Source: Legionella sp.
Lineage (GTDB): Bacteria; Pseudomonadota; Gammaproteobacteria; Legionellales; Legionellaceae
Assembly: GCA_031291095.1 (NCBI GenBank)
Contig: JARLJR010000135.1
Coordinates: 1-64,000 of the forward strand
Direction of reading: 5' to 3'
DNA length: 64,000 bases
Shown here: positions 35,691 through 43,759 of the stretch, in pieces
Position numbering within the stretch: the first letter of the stretch is position 1
Layout of the letters: the number at the start of each line of letters is the position of its first letter
The notes under the pieces: generated by a model
The model's input: only the letters and a program-made list of their open reading frames with translations
Database searches by the model: none
Told to the model about the DNA's origin: nothing
Made by a program: the position numbers and the translations under genes

Positions 35691-35777
35691 TTAGCAACAA
35701 CAGCAGCAAGCAGAAGAGAATTGAGCGAAAGAAATAAACGCGGAACGTTTCGGCGCTAGATATAATTTAGGTATCAT
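35691..35777 (-). CDS. Leader peptide, 28 residues, ending in five consecutive cysteines
   Basis: ATG at 35777 preceded by a strong AGGAGG (35787-35782). It encodes a 28-residue peptide beginning MIPKLYLAPK and ending SSACCCCC, with Cys codons TGC TGC TGT TGT TGC just before TAA (35693-35691). It lies 169 bases upstream of the transporter, same strand. The strong ribosome site and terminal run of one amino acid fit a transcription- or translation-attenuating leader that senses cysteine supply. The function is inferred from architecture. Confidence 0.72.
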   Translation of the reverse strand: MIPKLYLAPKRSAFISFAQFSSACCCCC

Positions 35778-35916
35778 ACAACCTCCTCTTGAGTTACGTG
35801 GTAGCAATTTGAGAGTAATGGATCTCATTGATAAACGCAATGAACTTCGCATAGCTATACTTCACTCAAAATAACGGTATATGATAAATCTCATTAAGAA
35901 TTATGAGTAACTGCTA

Positions 35917-36852
35917 ATGACTAGATCACAGAACGTCACCGACGACCCCAATCATCATGCCATTTTTACTGTATGGAAATTTAAGGAAAATGCCGCCCCC
36001 ATAAGGCCCTCATTTGAAAAGGTATGCGCGTTGCTGTTAAATCTAAACAATTCTTTAACCATTCGCATGCCGGATGGTAGAGCCAGTTGTGTGATGGGCG
36101 TAGGCCATGATGCATGGATAAAACTAGGCTTACCCCAGCCGCTTCCCAAGGAGTTAAAGAATTTTGAGCCGATTACAGGGCAAAAACATACCGCAGTCGC
36201 GACTCCCGGGGATCTACACGTTCATCTACGCTCCCCCAATGTCTCCGCATGCATGGACATGCTCACGGCGATTGTTGATGTATTACATTCCGTTGCGGAT
36301 TGCCTGGAAGAAGTTCATGGATTTAGATACTGGGATGGACGCTCTATACTTGGGTTTGTGGATGGAACTGAAAACCCGGTCGGAGAAGACCGCACCTACT
36401 TTGGGGTTGTAGGAAAAGAGGATCCCGTTTATGAGGGAGGGAGCTACCTTTTTGTGCAAAAATACGTACACAATCTCCAAGCTTGGGAAAAACTAACCGT
36501 TGAAGAGCAAGAAAAAGTATTTGGTCGTCATAAAATCAGCGATATTGAAATGCCAGATGACATAAAGCCCGACAACTCACACAGCGCTATAGCCAATCTT
36601 GAAGACGAAAACGGCAATGAGCTCAAAATAATCCGCGATAATATGCCTTTCCGCAACCCATCCAAAAGGGAGTTCGGTACCTATTTTATTGCCTATGCCA
36701 ATAAATTCAGTACCACCGAAAAAATGCTGCAACACATGTTTATCGGAAATCCTCCTGGAAATTACGACCGCATATTAGATTTTAGCACCGCGTATACGGG
36801 GAGCCTGTTTTTTGTACCGCCAATAGAACTCTTAAAAGGGTATTCAGCTTAA
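35917..36852 (+). CDS. Dyp-type (dye-decolourising) heme peroxidase
   Basis: A 311-residue heme peroxidase of the YfeX-like class, with GFVDGTENP (distal GxxDG) about residue 147, the proximal-heme His in NSHSAI near 210, and RDNMPFRNP followed by FGTYFIAYA. No Tat signal is visible, so it is cytosolic. It is divergent from the transporter/leader, and a strong hairpin terminator follows at 36873. Confidence 0.9.
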   Translation: MTRSQNVTDDPNHHAIFTVWKFKENAAPIRPSFEKVCALLLNLNNSLTIRMPDGRASCVMGVGHDAWIKLGLPQPLPKELKNFEPITGQKHTAVATPGDLHVHLRSPNVSACMDMLTAIVDVLHSVADCLEEVHGFRYWDGRSILGFVDGTENPVGEDRTYFGVVGKEDPVYEGGSYLFVQKYVHNLQAWEKLTVEEQEKVFGRHKISDIEMPDDIKPDNSHSAIANLEDENGNELKIIRDNMPFRNPSKREFGTYFIAYANKFSTTEKMLQHMFIGNPPGNYDRILDFSTAYTGSLFFVPPIELLKGYSA

Positions 36853-36872
36853 AGAAGATACGAGCTCACTCA

Positions 36873-36895
36873 AACGTCATCCCATGGATGACGTT
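36873..36895. terminator. Two-way terminator hairpin
   Basis: AACGTCATCC, loop CAT, GGATGACGTT, then TTCC on the plus strand, between the convergent peroxidase (36852) and unknown-gene (36943) stops. Confidence 0.65.
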
Positions 36896-36942
36896 TTCCT
36901 TCACTTAATGGTTGAGCGTGCAGTGCTCCCAGGGCATTCACT

Positions 36943-38043
36943 TTAAATTAATTCATTATCATACAATCTTCTCTTGAATGCTGCGCTACTATAATCCTGA
37001 TGGATTGTTCTTATCTTAGATGCAAAGAGCTCTTTTTGATCTAAATAAACAGCAAGTTCTTTTAAATCAATAAGTAACTTAGTTGCGTTGTCATAGCCCT
37101 GTTTTGTTTTCAACTGTATCAAATTATGAACGTCTTGCCATAAAGCAGGTTCTTTACCTGCGAGAATTTTCAATTCTTTTACTCTCGCAGCCCTTTGTTT
37201 TTCTTTCAGTTTTTCTTGGCGCAATTTCTCAGCCAGTTCCCCAGCTGCTAGCAACTGAGCAACAGTTCGTTTCGGTGAAGAGTTTTCTTGGTTTTGAGAA
37301 ACAATAAAAAGTTGTAGTCGCCTTTGCAGCTTAATTTTTAAATCAGGTTCATTTGCTAAAAGAGACAGAAGGAATCCAGTTTTTTCCTCTTCAGGAAGTT
37401 TATGTATTAACTCCTCTAAAATACTAGCTTGAAGTTTTTCGGTAGGGCTTAACTCCGAAGCTATTTCAGCTAGACCAGGCATCAATTCAAAAAAAGAAAT
37501 CAAAGCTTTTTGAGGGGAAGTCAGATTTTTTAAACCGAGAGGAATAGGTGGCTCTATATCATCGTCTTCTAACTGATAAAATTGAGCAGCAGCTAACCAG
37601 ACCAAGTATAGCGCTCTAAAATCGCCATTCAATAGCTCACTACGAATAGCAATTAAATCCTCCAATAAGCCATCCCCCTCAATCCAACCATAATCGCCAT
37701 TTTCATCGTTAATACATAGGCTAAGAATCAGTGAGTCTTCATAGATTGAGTAACTAATTACATAGGGAACACAATATGGTTCTATTCTTGATTGCTCTAT
37801 TAAATTAAGAGGTAATCGGAACATCAATTGCCTGGTTCCAAAATTACTCACATACAACATGGCATCACACAAATCCGCCAATATCTCCTCACAATCATAT
37901 CTAAAGTCGCCATAGGAATAGGTATAAATTGCTTGGGTCGATGTAACTATTGCTCGACTGGATAAACTCTTTAGCTCTTTTCGATCATTTGCATCAAGAA
38001 CTCTGCCATCAGTTCTAAATTCATAATATTGATATTCACTCAT
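36943..38043 (-). CDS. Conserved bacterial protein with MSEYQYYEF N-terminus, unknown function
   Basis: A 366-residue protein. The opening MSEYQYYEF..DGRVLDANDRKELKSLSSRA and YGDFRYD resemble a hypothetical family seen in Actinobacteria and Proteobacteria, which from memory is often next to SWIM-type zinc-finger genes (not seen here). It is soluble, with a Lys/Gln/Glu-rich C-terminal helical half (residues about 240-340). No enzyme motif is recognised. Confidence 0.7.
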   Translation of the reverse strand: MSEYQYYEFRTDGRVLDANDRKELKSLSSRAIVTSTQAIYTYSYGDFRYDCEEILADLCDAMLYVSNFGTRQLMFRLPLNLIEQSRIEPYCVPYVISYSIYEDSLILSLCINDENGDYGWIEGDGLLEDLIAIRSELLNGDFRALYLVWLAAAQFYQLEDDDIEPPIPLGLKNLTSPQKALISFFELMPGLAEIASELSPTEKLQASILEELIHKLPEEEKTGFLLSLLANEPDLKIKLQRRLQLFIVSQNQENSSPKRTVAQLLAAGELAEKLRQEKLKEKQRAARVKELKILAGKEPALWQDVHNLIQLKTKQGYDNATKLLIDLKELAVYLDQKELFASKIRTIHQDYSSAAFKRRLYDNELI

Positions 38044-38192
38044 TTTAATTCACTCAAAATTACTCTCAGGAACATATTACCTGCCAAACAAGGTATTCTA
38101 TACAAATTATCATCATCAATAAACCGCTGCATTGTAATCCTATTTAGACTCCAGTATTGTACGAACTCGTGTACTTATTGAGGGTTAAAGTG

Positions 38193-38629
38193 ATGACAAA
38201 TTTTGTGCAATTAAAGCCCTTCCTAAAGAAATCGAAAAAAGGATTTAATGGCTATCCAACCGCCTCGATAGCTTTTTATGGCCCAACAAATCACTTAGCA
38301 ACAAAGCTAATCGTAGGCATTAGCGATGAAGAAAATAGTGAGCTGGAGCTATTCAAATGGTATAATGGAACGTTTGACATAAGATCAAATGCCAAGATCC
38401 TTGGTGAGGTCAAAAAACTGCTAGCAACTCACCAAATTAAATCTGTTTTCTCCGCGAAAAACTACTAGGCTGGCCTCATGAAGAAGGGATTGATTATCCA
38501 GAGGGCGAATGGTGTCCTCAATGCATCTATTGGCAAAACAGAGACCGCTTCACTCATTTAAAAATTGATGATCCAGCTATTAAAGCAGCTATGCTTGTAG
38601 ATTTATTAGCTAATAAGCATCAAGAATAA
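38193..38629 (+). pseudogene. Frameshifted conserved protein ending in a CPQC-type motif
   Basis: Frame 1 encodes an N-terminal part (FVQLKPFLKKSKKGFNGYP...) that stops at about 38468. From about 38452 a second frame continues with EKLLGWPHEEGIDYP and EGEWCPQCIYWQNRDRF to TAA at 38627-38629. Together they match one small hypothetical family (about 145 residues), which from memory ends in a PHEEGIDYPEGE-CPQCPFW motif. One base lost near 38440-38455 would explain the break. Either it is a decayed gene or it holds a sequencing error. Confidence 0.7.
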
Positions 38630-38720
38630 ATTGGCCAAAGAGAAACTGGTTCAAAAATTGGAAAAAAATCTAGATAAGATAATTGAACCAAATTATAAAA
38701 CAGAAAACAAATTTAATATT

Positions 38721-39458
38721 TTAATTTAAATACATTTTTTGTAATGATTCAGTGGTTTTTTCGATTAGTGGTAAACAATTAATAAGGATTTCTGTAGGGA
38801 TAGCATTAGGGCTAAGACTTAAAAGATAGCCAACCGTTTTCGTTAAATCATCTAATTGTATCATCTGCTCCAATTTGAATTTTCTTCCCTCAGCCATTTC
38901 TGTTGCAATCATCGAGGGACAAATATTCGTTACTTTAACCCCATAAAGTGACATTTCTTTGGAAAGCGCTTCGCTAAAACCAGACAGTCCAAATTTCGAA
39001 GCCGCATAAATGCCAGAAAAAGATGCAGCAACTTTACCGCCCAACGAAGAAATATTCATAATGTAACCGCCACCCTGTTTTTTCATTTGCGCGGCAACAT
39101 ATTTAGCAACGTATATTGCTCCATTTAGATTAATTTTTAATAACACATCGATTTCCTCATCAGCTAAATCCGTTGTACCTCGTTTTAATATCGCGGCATT
39201 ATTTATTAATAAATCAATTCGCCCATACTCATTAATAATGTTCTGAATGCAAGCCTTTACCTGCGATGAGTTAGATACATCGAGACTAAAAAAACTAGAC
39301 ACTCCATTATTATTATTGATTTGTTGATTAAGCTGATACAGCAACGTCTCATTTCTTGCTATTAGCACAACTTTATATTTCATTTCCGCTAAATAAATAG
39401 CGAGCGCCTTGCCAACTCCACGGCTTGCACCCGTAACTATGGCCACTTTATTGTGCAT
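38721..39458 (-). CDS. Short-chain dehydrogenase/reductase
   Basis: A 245-residue classical SDR with TGASRGVGKA, NNAAILKRG, NISSLGGKV (Ser) and YAASKFG (Tyr/Lys). The length is normal. The substrate is unknown. It is a separate paralogue of the SDR at 18216; its 3' neighbour is the frameshifted gene. Confidence 0.88.
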   Translation of the reverse strand: MHNKVAIVTGASRGVGKALAIYLAEMKYKVVLIARNETLLYQLNQQINNNNGVSSFFSLDVSNSSQVKACIQNIINEYGRIDLLINNAAILKRGTTDLADEEIDVLLKINLNGAIYVAKYVAAQMKKQGGGYIMNISSLGGKVAASFSGIYAASKFGLSGFSEALSKEMSLYGVKVTNICPSMIATEMAEGRKFKLEQMIQLDDLTKTVGYLLSLSPNAIPTEILINCLPLIEKTTESLQKMYLN

Positions 39459-39631
39459 CTAAATTCCTTAATTTCGATGTTTCTGCATGAGGGACTAATT
39501 AAAACCCTGTCGCATTCTTTTGTTTTTATTACTGTTTTACCACATCAAGAAGCCTGTACGCAAAAAGAAGTGCGTTTTTTCCAAACGGAGAATACGCTAT
39601 CCCCGGTGATATATGTACTCACTAATTTCGT

Positions 39632-39704
39632 ATTGGCGAAGCAATCTAGAACAATGCTTCGCTAGAGTCTGGTTCTGGATTGCTTCACTTCGTTCGCAAT
39701 GACG
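39632..39704. repeat. GCAATGACG-type intergenic repeat, palindromic
   Basis: TTGGCGAAGCAATC at the left and GGATTGCTTC...TTCGCAATGACGG at the right make a full element of the kind seen at 17098-17180. It is between the SDR start and the hydrolase stop, with no ORF. Confidence 0.65.
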
Positions 39705-39750
39705 GAGGTTTTTCGTTCACACTGGTAGTGTTTAGTGAGTTCAGTAGCGA

Positions 39751-40680
39751 TTAATTAATAAATTCATTTAACAGCGCAGTAAAACGAGCATTCTCTTCTA
39801 AATGTGGATAGTGAGAAGACTTATAAAAAGTTGTTATGTTTTGCTCGGTGGACATAGTCACGCCGTTCCCATTGATAACCAAGTCATGAAACCCATTTAT
39901 CCATAAAGTTGGCACTTCAAGCTCAACAATATCAACTGAGAAATTTGACTCGTTTGAATAAAGATCTTCTCTTACACTAATAAACGTTTCTGTATTCAAG
40001 GGTAAATTAACCTTCTTTTGCGCAGACTGAAATTGTCTATAACACTCCAAATTAGCCCAATATAGATAAGCCCTGTCTTTATTTTCTTGGAACAGTGGAG
40101 CGAGTTGTTCTGAGATATCCCAAAGCTTACTCATATTAAAGTTATCCAAGTCATGAAACACTTTGTTATACAAATCCACATTGTGTTTCTTCAAATAGGC
40201 TAGATCAAACATTAAATTATTCAGGCGAGGAGTTAATATGGATTTGGCCGTAGAAATAAAAATACCAGGAATGGAAGGTGCCTCGCTTTTATAGTAATCG
40301 CAAAGTAATTTAGCCCCATAACTATGACCAATTAAGGCGCAGATACTTATATTGTAATGCTCCGCAAGGTATAGAATTATTTGATGCAGATCATCTAGAT
40401 TGTCTTGATGCAGCACTTGCCCCGTAGATTTATGTGATCTTCCACAATTACGTTGATCGTAAAAAATAATGTTATATCGCAAAGAATTAAATAAATGATG
40501 GTACTCAATGAAATACTCAATGACCCCACAATTAAGGCCTGGCCCACCATGAATAAAAAAAACATATGGCAACTCAGGATTTTGGGTAAATCTAGCTATA
40601 TAAAATTCAGGATGAGATAAAATATCTTTACTATATACGTTCACGATCAGCCTATTACAGTTGTTGCTAAGATGAAGCAT
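39751..40680 (-). CDS. Alpha/beta hydrolase (proline iminopeptidase-like)
   Basis: A 309-residue hydrolase starting at 40680 with GAGGG six bases upstream; a longer ORF to 40752 would overlap the divergent gene. Oxyanion loop HGGPGLNC, FYDQRNCGRSH and nucleophile elbow IGHSYGAKL are typical of peptidase S33; a late histidine lies in SSHYPHLEE. No signal peptide is seen. The substrate is unknown. Confidence 0.82.
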   Translation of the reverse strand: MLHLSNNCNRLIVNVYSKDILSHPEFYIARFTQNPELPYVFFIHGGPGLNCGVIEYFIEYHHLFNSLRYNIIFYDQRNCGRSHKSTGQVLHQDNLDDLHQIILYLAEHYNISICALIGHSYGAKLLCDYYKSEAPSIPGIFISTAKSILTPRLNNLMFDLAYLKKHNVDLYNKVFHDLDNFNMSKLWDISEQLAPLFQENKDRAYLYWANLECYRQFQSAQKKVNLPLNTETFISVREDLYSNESNFSVDIVELEVPTLWINGFHDLVINGNGVTMSTEQNITTFYKSSHYPHLEENARFTALLNEFIN

Positions 40681-40750
40681 ATGATACCCTCGCGGGTAGC
40701 AAAATGCGCATCGTTCCAACCTGATTTTAAAAATAAAGGAATGCTTTATC

Positions 40751-41359
40751 ATGTTTTTTCACACATCCCAGAAGCTACCTAGGGGAATCTTTAAAGCTTG
40801 TGTTGTGCCCAGACCTATTGCCTGGATAAGCACTAAGGATACTGAGGGCAACCATAATTTATCGCCTTTTAGTTATTTTAATATTGTCTGTGAAGATCCA
40901 CCGATGATTATGTTTGCGACCACCGGTTCACATAGCGATGGAGGAGCCAAAGATACGCTAAAAAATGCTGAGGAAACTAAAGAGTTTACCGTTAATCTGG
41001 TTAGTTATGGCAGTAAAGAGACAATGAATATTACTTCGCAGGATTTTTCTCGAGAAACTAATGAGTTTGATGCGGCGGGAGTTGAGCATTTACCTGGAGA
41101 GCTAATAAACACATATAGAGTAAAAGAATCTCCCATTAGTTTGGAATGTGTGTATCATCAGTCAATTCAACTACCTACGCCTGCTCATTCGAACTTAATT
41201 AATCGCATGGTCATTGGTAAAGTAATTGGGATCCACCTTAATCCAGAAATTTTAACCAATGATCAACGAATTGATACCAATAAACTTAACCTTATCGCAA
41301 GATTAGGATATAACTCCTATACCAAGGTCGAGGCGGATTTTGAGTTAATAAGGCCGTGA
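40751..41359 (+). CDS. Flavin reductase-domain protein (FMN-binding split barrel)
   Basis: A 202-residue protein of the flavin-reductase-like family with PRPIAWISTKDTEGNHNLSP, SYFNIVCEDPPM and KDTLKNAEETKEFTVNLV. It would bind FMN and NAD(P)H. It is followed 30 bases later by the dipeptidase gene, a possible operon. Confidence 0.85.
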   Translation: MFFHTSQKLPRGIFKACVVPRPIAWISTKDTEGNHNLSPFSYFNIVCEDPPMIMFATTGSHSDGGAKDTLKNAEETKEFTVNLVSYGSKETMNITSQDFSRETNEFDAAGVEHLPGELINTYRVKESPISLECVYHQSIQLPTPAHSNLINRMVIGKVIGIHLNPEILTNDQRIDTNKLNLIARLGYNSYTKVEADFELIRP

Positions 41360-41389
41360 AATCGGTAATTAACTAATGGATTAAAGATA

Positions 41390-42082
41390 ATGACAAAAGA
41401 TTTTTCAGAAACTGACTATGTTCCTATCGAACTAAATAATCAAACACATCCAAGGATCAAAGTTTGTCCCAAATACTATGAATTAGGATTTAGTACGGCC
41501 CCTTATGTGTATGGGCGTAGAGTTGTTGTGCAACGGATAGTGAATGTGCTCGAGCAGCTTCCTGCTGAATATGGTCTGCTTATCTGGGATGTGTACCGGC
41601 CAAGAGAGGTTCAACGTACGTTATTTGATTGGATGAGAGATGAAGTCAGGAAGAAAAATCCTGCCTTGAGTGATGAAGAAAACTATAGCGAAACAAAAAA
41701 ATATATGTCGCCCCCATCACAGATTGGCGATTCATACTGCCCTCCTCATTTAAGTGGTGGAGCAATAGACCTGACATTATATCATGTATCTACCGGTATC
41801 GAGTTAGATATGGGAACCCCGTTTGACGACTGCAGTGAAAAAGCTGATCGAGATTATTTTAACCAGAAAATAAATTTATCTGCAGAAGAAATGAATATCA
41901 AAAAACAGCGAAATCTCCTGAGGGGTTTAATGGAAAAAGCCGGATTTACTTCATATCAGCATGAATGGTGGCATTTTGATATTGGGACGATTTTTTGGAG
42001 TAGGGAAACAGGAAATGCTCCTGTTTTTGGGCCATTGTTTGGCGACGAAGAATGGCCCAAAAACAGACTAAATCTTTGTTGA
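41390..42082 (+). CDS. ddpX: D-alanyl-D-alanine dipeptidase (VanX/DdpX-like)
   Basis: A 230-residue zinc dipeptidase. The VanX metal site appears as PPHLSGGAIDLT (His and Asp) and EWWHFDIG (Glu base and His), with WDVYRPREVQ (Arg). No vanH/vanA partners are near, so it is not a vancomycin operon; salvage of D-Ala-D-Ala is more likely. No signal peptide is seen. Confidence 0.9.
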   Translation: MTKDFSETDYVPIELNNQTHPRIKVCPKYYELGFSTAPYVYGRRVVVQRIVNVLEQLPAEYGLLIWDVYRPREVQRTLFDWMRDEVRKKNPALSDEENYSETKKYMSPPSQIGDSYCPPHLSGGAIDLTLYHVSTGIELDMGTPFDDCSEKADRDYFNQKINLSAEEMNIKKQRNLLRGLMEKAGFTSYQHEWWHFDIGTIFWSRETGNAPVFGPLFGDEEWPKNRLNLC

Positions 42083-42157
42083 TGAGGTAAAAACGGCCAG
42101 GACTATCTTGCTGTTCTATACTTAAATAATAAGCTTTTGTGTTTTTTAAGGATAGCG

Positions 42158-43561
42158 ATGAAAGCCCGATACGAGGATTTGACTCAAACCACCGACAGAG
42201 CACGTAAGCAACAATTTAGAACAGAGTACGCGAAAGGTAATTTTGATTTACAAACGGTTACTAGTAATTTCGCTGTATTTACCCACAAAAACTGGCATGA
42301 GCCGCAAACAAGTGCTGCGAGTAAAAATTGGAAAGCCCATATTAGCATCCGTCAAGAAGATCTACCTAGAGCCTGGGATTTGATTTATGACTTACTTTCT
42401 AAGCATGCGAAACAATTTAAGGTCGTAGATTTAAATAAACTACAGACCAAAAGCGAACGGCATCTTAAAGAACATGCCGAGGCAGAAGAAAGGCATCGGT
42501 TATTTACTGAAAATTATTTACAAAGAAATTTCGCTACGCCCCAATTAGAAGAACGCGCCCACAGCCTATGCTCAGCCGAGGAACTGGGCGAATTAGCAAG
42601 AAAAAAAACAACGTTGCCACCCACAGAATATAACACCGAGTTATACGAAAAAATTAGCCAAAAATATGCCCAAGATTGTGCCCGCAAGCAACTAATCATC
42701 GCAGAGGACCGACGCATGGCAGAGGGCATGCAGATTTCTATTTATATGCTTCCCGGCAAAGAATATAAACATCAAGAGTTATTTAAACAAATTGAACGAG
42801 TACTTATCGAAAACGACATAAGACCAGGAAATCCATATCAAACAGATCGTATTCTTGGTCAATACGTCTCGGTTAGACATCCTGGCTCGGAATACCAAGA
42901 GGCGGTCACTGTAGAAAATTACAATCCGGATGGAGAGGAAGATCCCTTCGAAGAATTATTAGTAAACAGAATTCAGGAGCTGGAAGCATTAATGGCTCGA
43001 GATATTGCTCGCCTTAGAGCATTTGCAACCCATGATCGCATGACTGAAACTGAGCGGCACAATACCACGGTTAAAAATGAACTAGGGGATTTTTTATATG
43101 TAAAGCTTAATGAGTTTTCCAACAAAAGCACCCAAGACAAGATTCAGGGAATCCAACAGTTTCAAGGCGAAGTCGCTAATGCAATCAGTAGTGCCGACAG
43201 CCTGCTCAAATATGATGCCGAATGGAAACCTTTCTTAAAAAATTTCGCTCTACTCCTCTCCGGCTTTGGAACTCTCCATGCAATTGCCTCTTTTGCCTCC
43301 CGTATTGTTTCAGGACGCTATCTCTTTTTTGATGATAAAGAATCTGTATTTACAGCACCTAAAGCCCCCGTATCTTCCGTGCCGGCTGCAGAGAGTCCAC
43401 CAACCCTTGCGCTCTCAGAAACTGAAAACCATGCAGGAAAATATAGGGCGAAGGTATCCTCGATGAGATCTGAAGGAGGAACTGATGACGAAGAATTGAG
43501 AGAAGATAATTCTAAAGACTATAAAGAGCCGCTCCTAAGAAGCTCTTCTATTAATCTATAA
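42158..43561 (+). CDS. SpvC/OspF-like phosphothreonine-lyase-fold protein, candidate effector
   Basis: A 467-residue protein; the start at 42158 has AAGGA upstream. Residues about 35-250 align by eye with Salmonella SpvC: KAHIS (K59, H61) to SpvC K104/H106, FKVVDLNK (K88) to K136, R186 to R148, Y196 to Y158 and SVR (R240) to R213. SpvC K160 is Leu here, and about 86 mostly charged residues are inserted after K88. The C-terminus has one hydrophobic stretch (about 365-395) and a Glu/Ser-rich tail fitting a Dot/Icm signal. Lyase activity on host MAP kinases is inference. Confidence 0.7.
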   Translation: MKARYEDLTQTTDRARKQQFRTEYAKGNFDLQTVTSNFAVFTHKNWHEPQTSAASKNWKAHISIRQEDLPRAWDLIYDLLSKHAKQFKVVDLNKLQTKSERHLKEHAEAEERHRLFTENYLQRNFATPQLEERAHSLCSAEELGELARKKTTLPPTEYNTELYEKISQKYAQDCARKQLIIAEDRRMAEGMQISIYMLPGKEYKHQELFKQIERVLIENDIRPGNPYQTDRILGQYVSVRHPGSEYQEAVTVENYNPDGEEDPFEELLVNRIQELEALMARDIARLRAFATHDRMTETERHNTTVKNELGDFLYVKLNEFSNKSTQDKIQGIQQFQGEVANAISSADSLLKYDAEWKPFLKNFALLLSGFGTLHAIASFASRIVSGRYLFFDDKESVFTAPKAPVSSVPAAESPPTLALSETENHAGKYRAKVSSMRSEGGTDDEELREDNSKDYKEPLLRSSSINL

Positions 43562-43759
43562 CCAGATTCTCGGGAATCTAATAGAGTTCTACATCAATTA
43601 GTTTTCATTTATTGCTGCAATTTAATAACCAGCGTTTGTGATCTATTTTTGCTTTGATTATCCCCTGTCAATTAAACTTGGCACATGCCTTTGATGACTG
43701 AACAATAGCCTATATAATCTTGGGTACCAACTCAACCCTAGCTAGGCTAAAGGATACAC

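Noticed and set aside
41390-42082. Vancomycin resistance cluster
   Set aside because: Only the VanX-like dipeptidase is present; no ligase or dehydrogenase partners.
42137-42157. Upstream TTG start for the SpvC-like protein
   Set aside because: The ATG at 42158 has a properly spaced AAGGA; the upstream codons do not.
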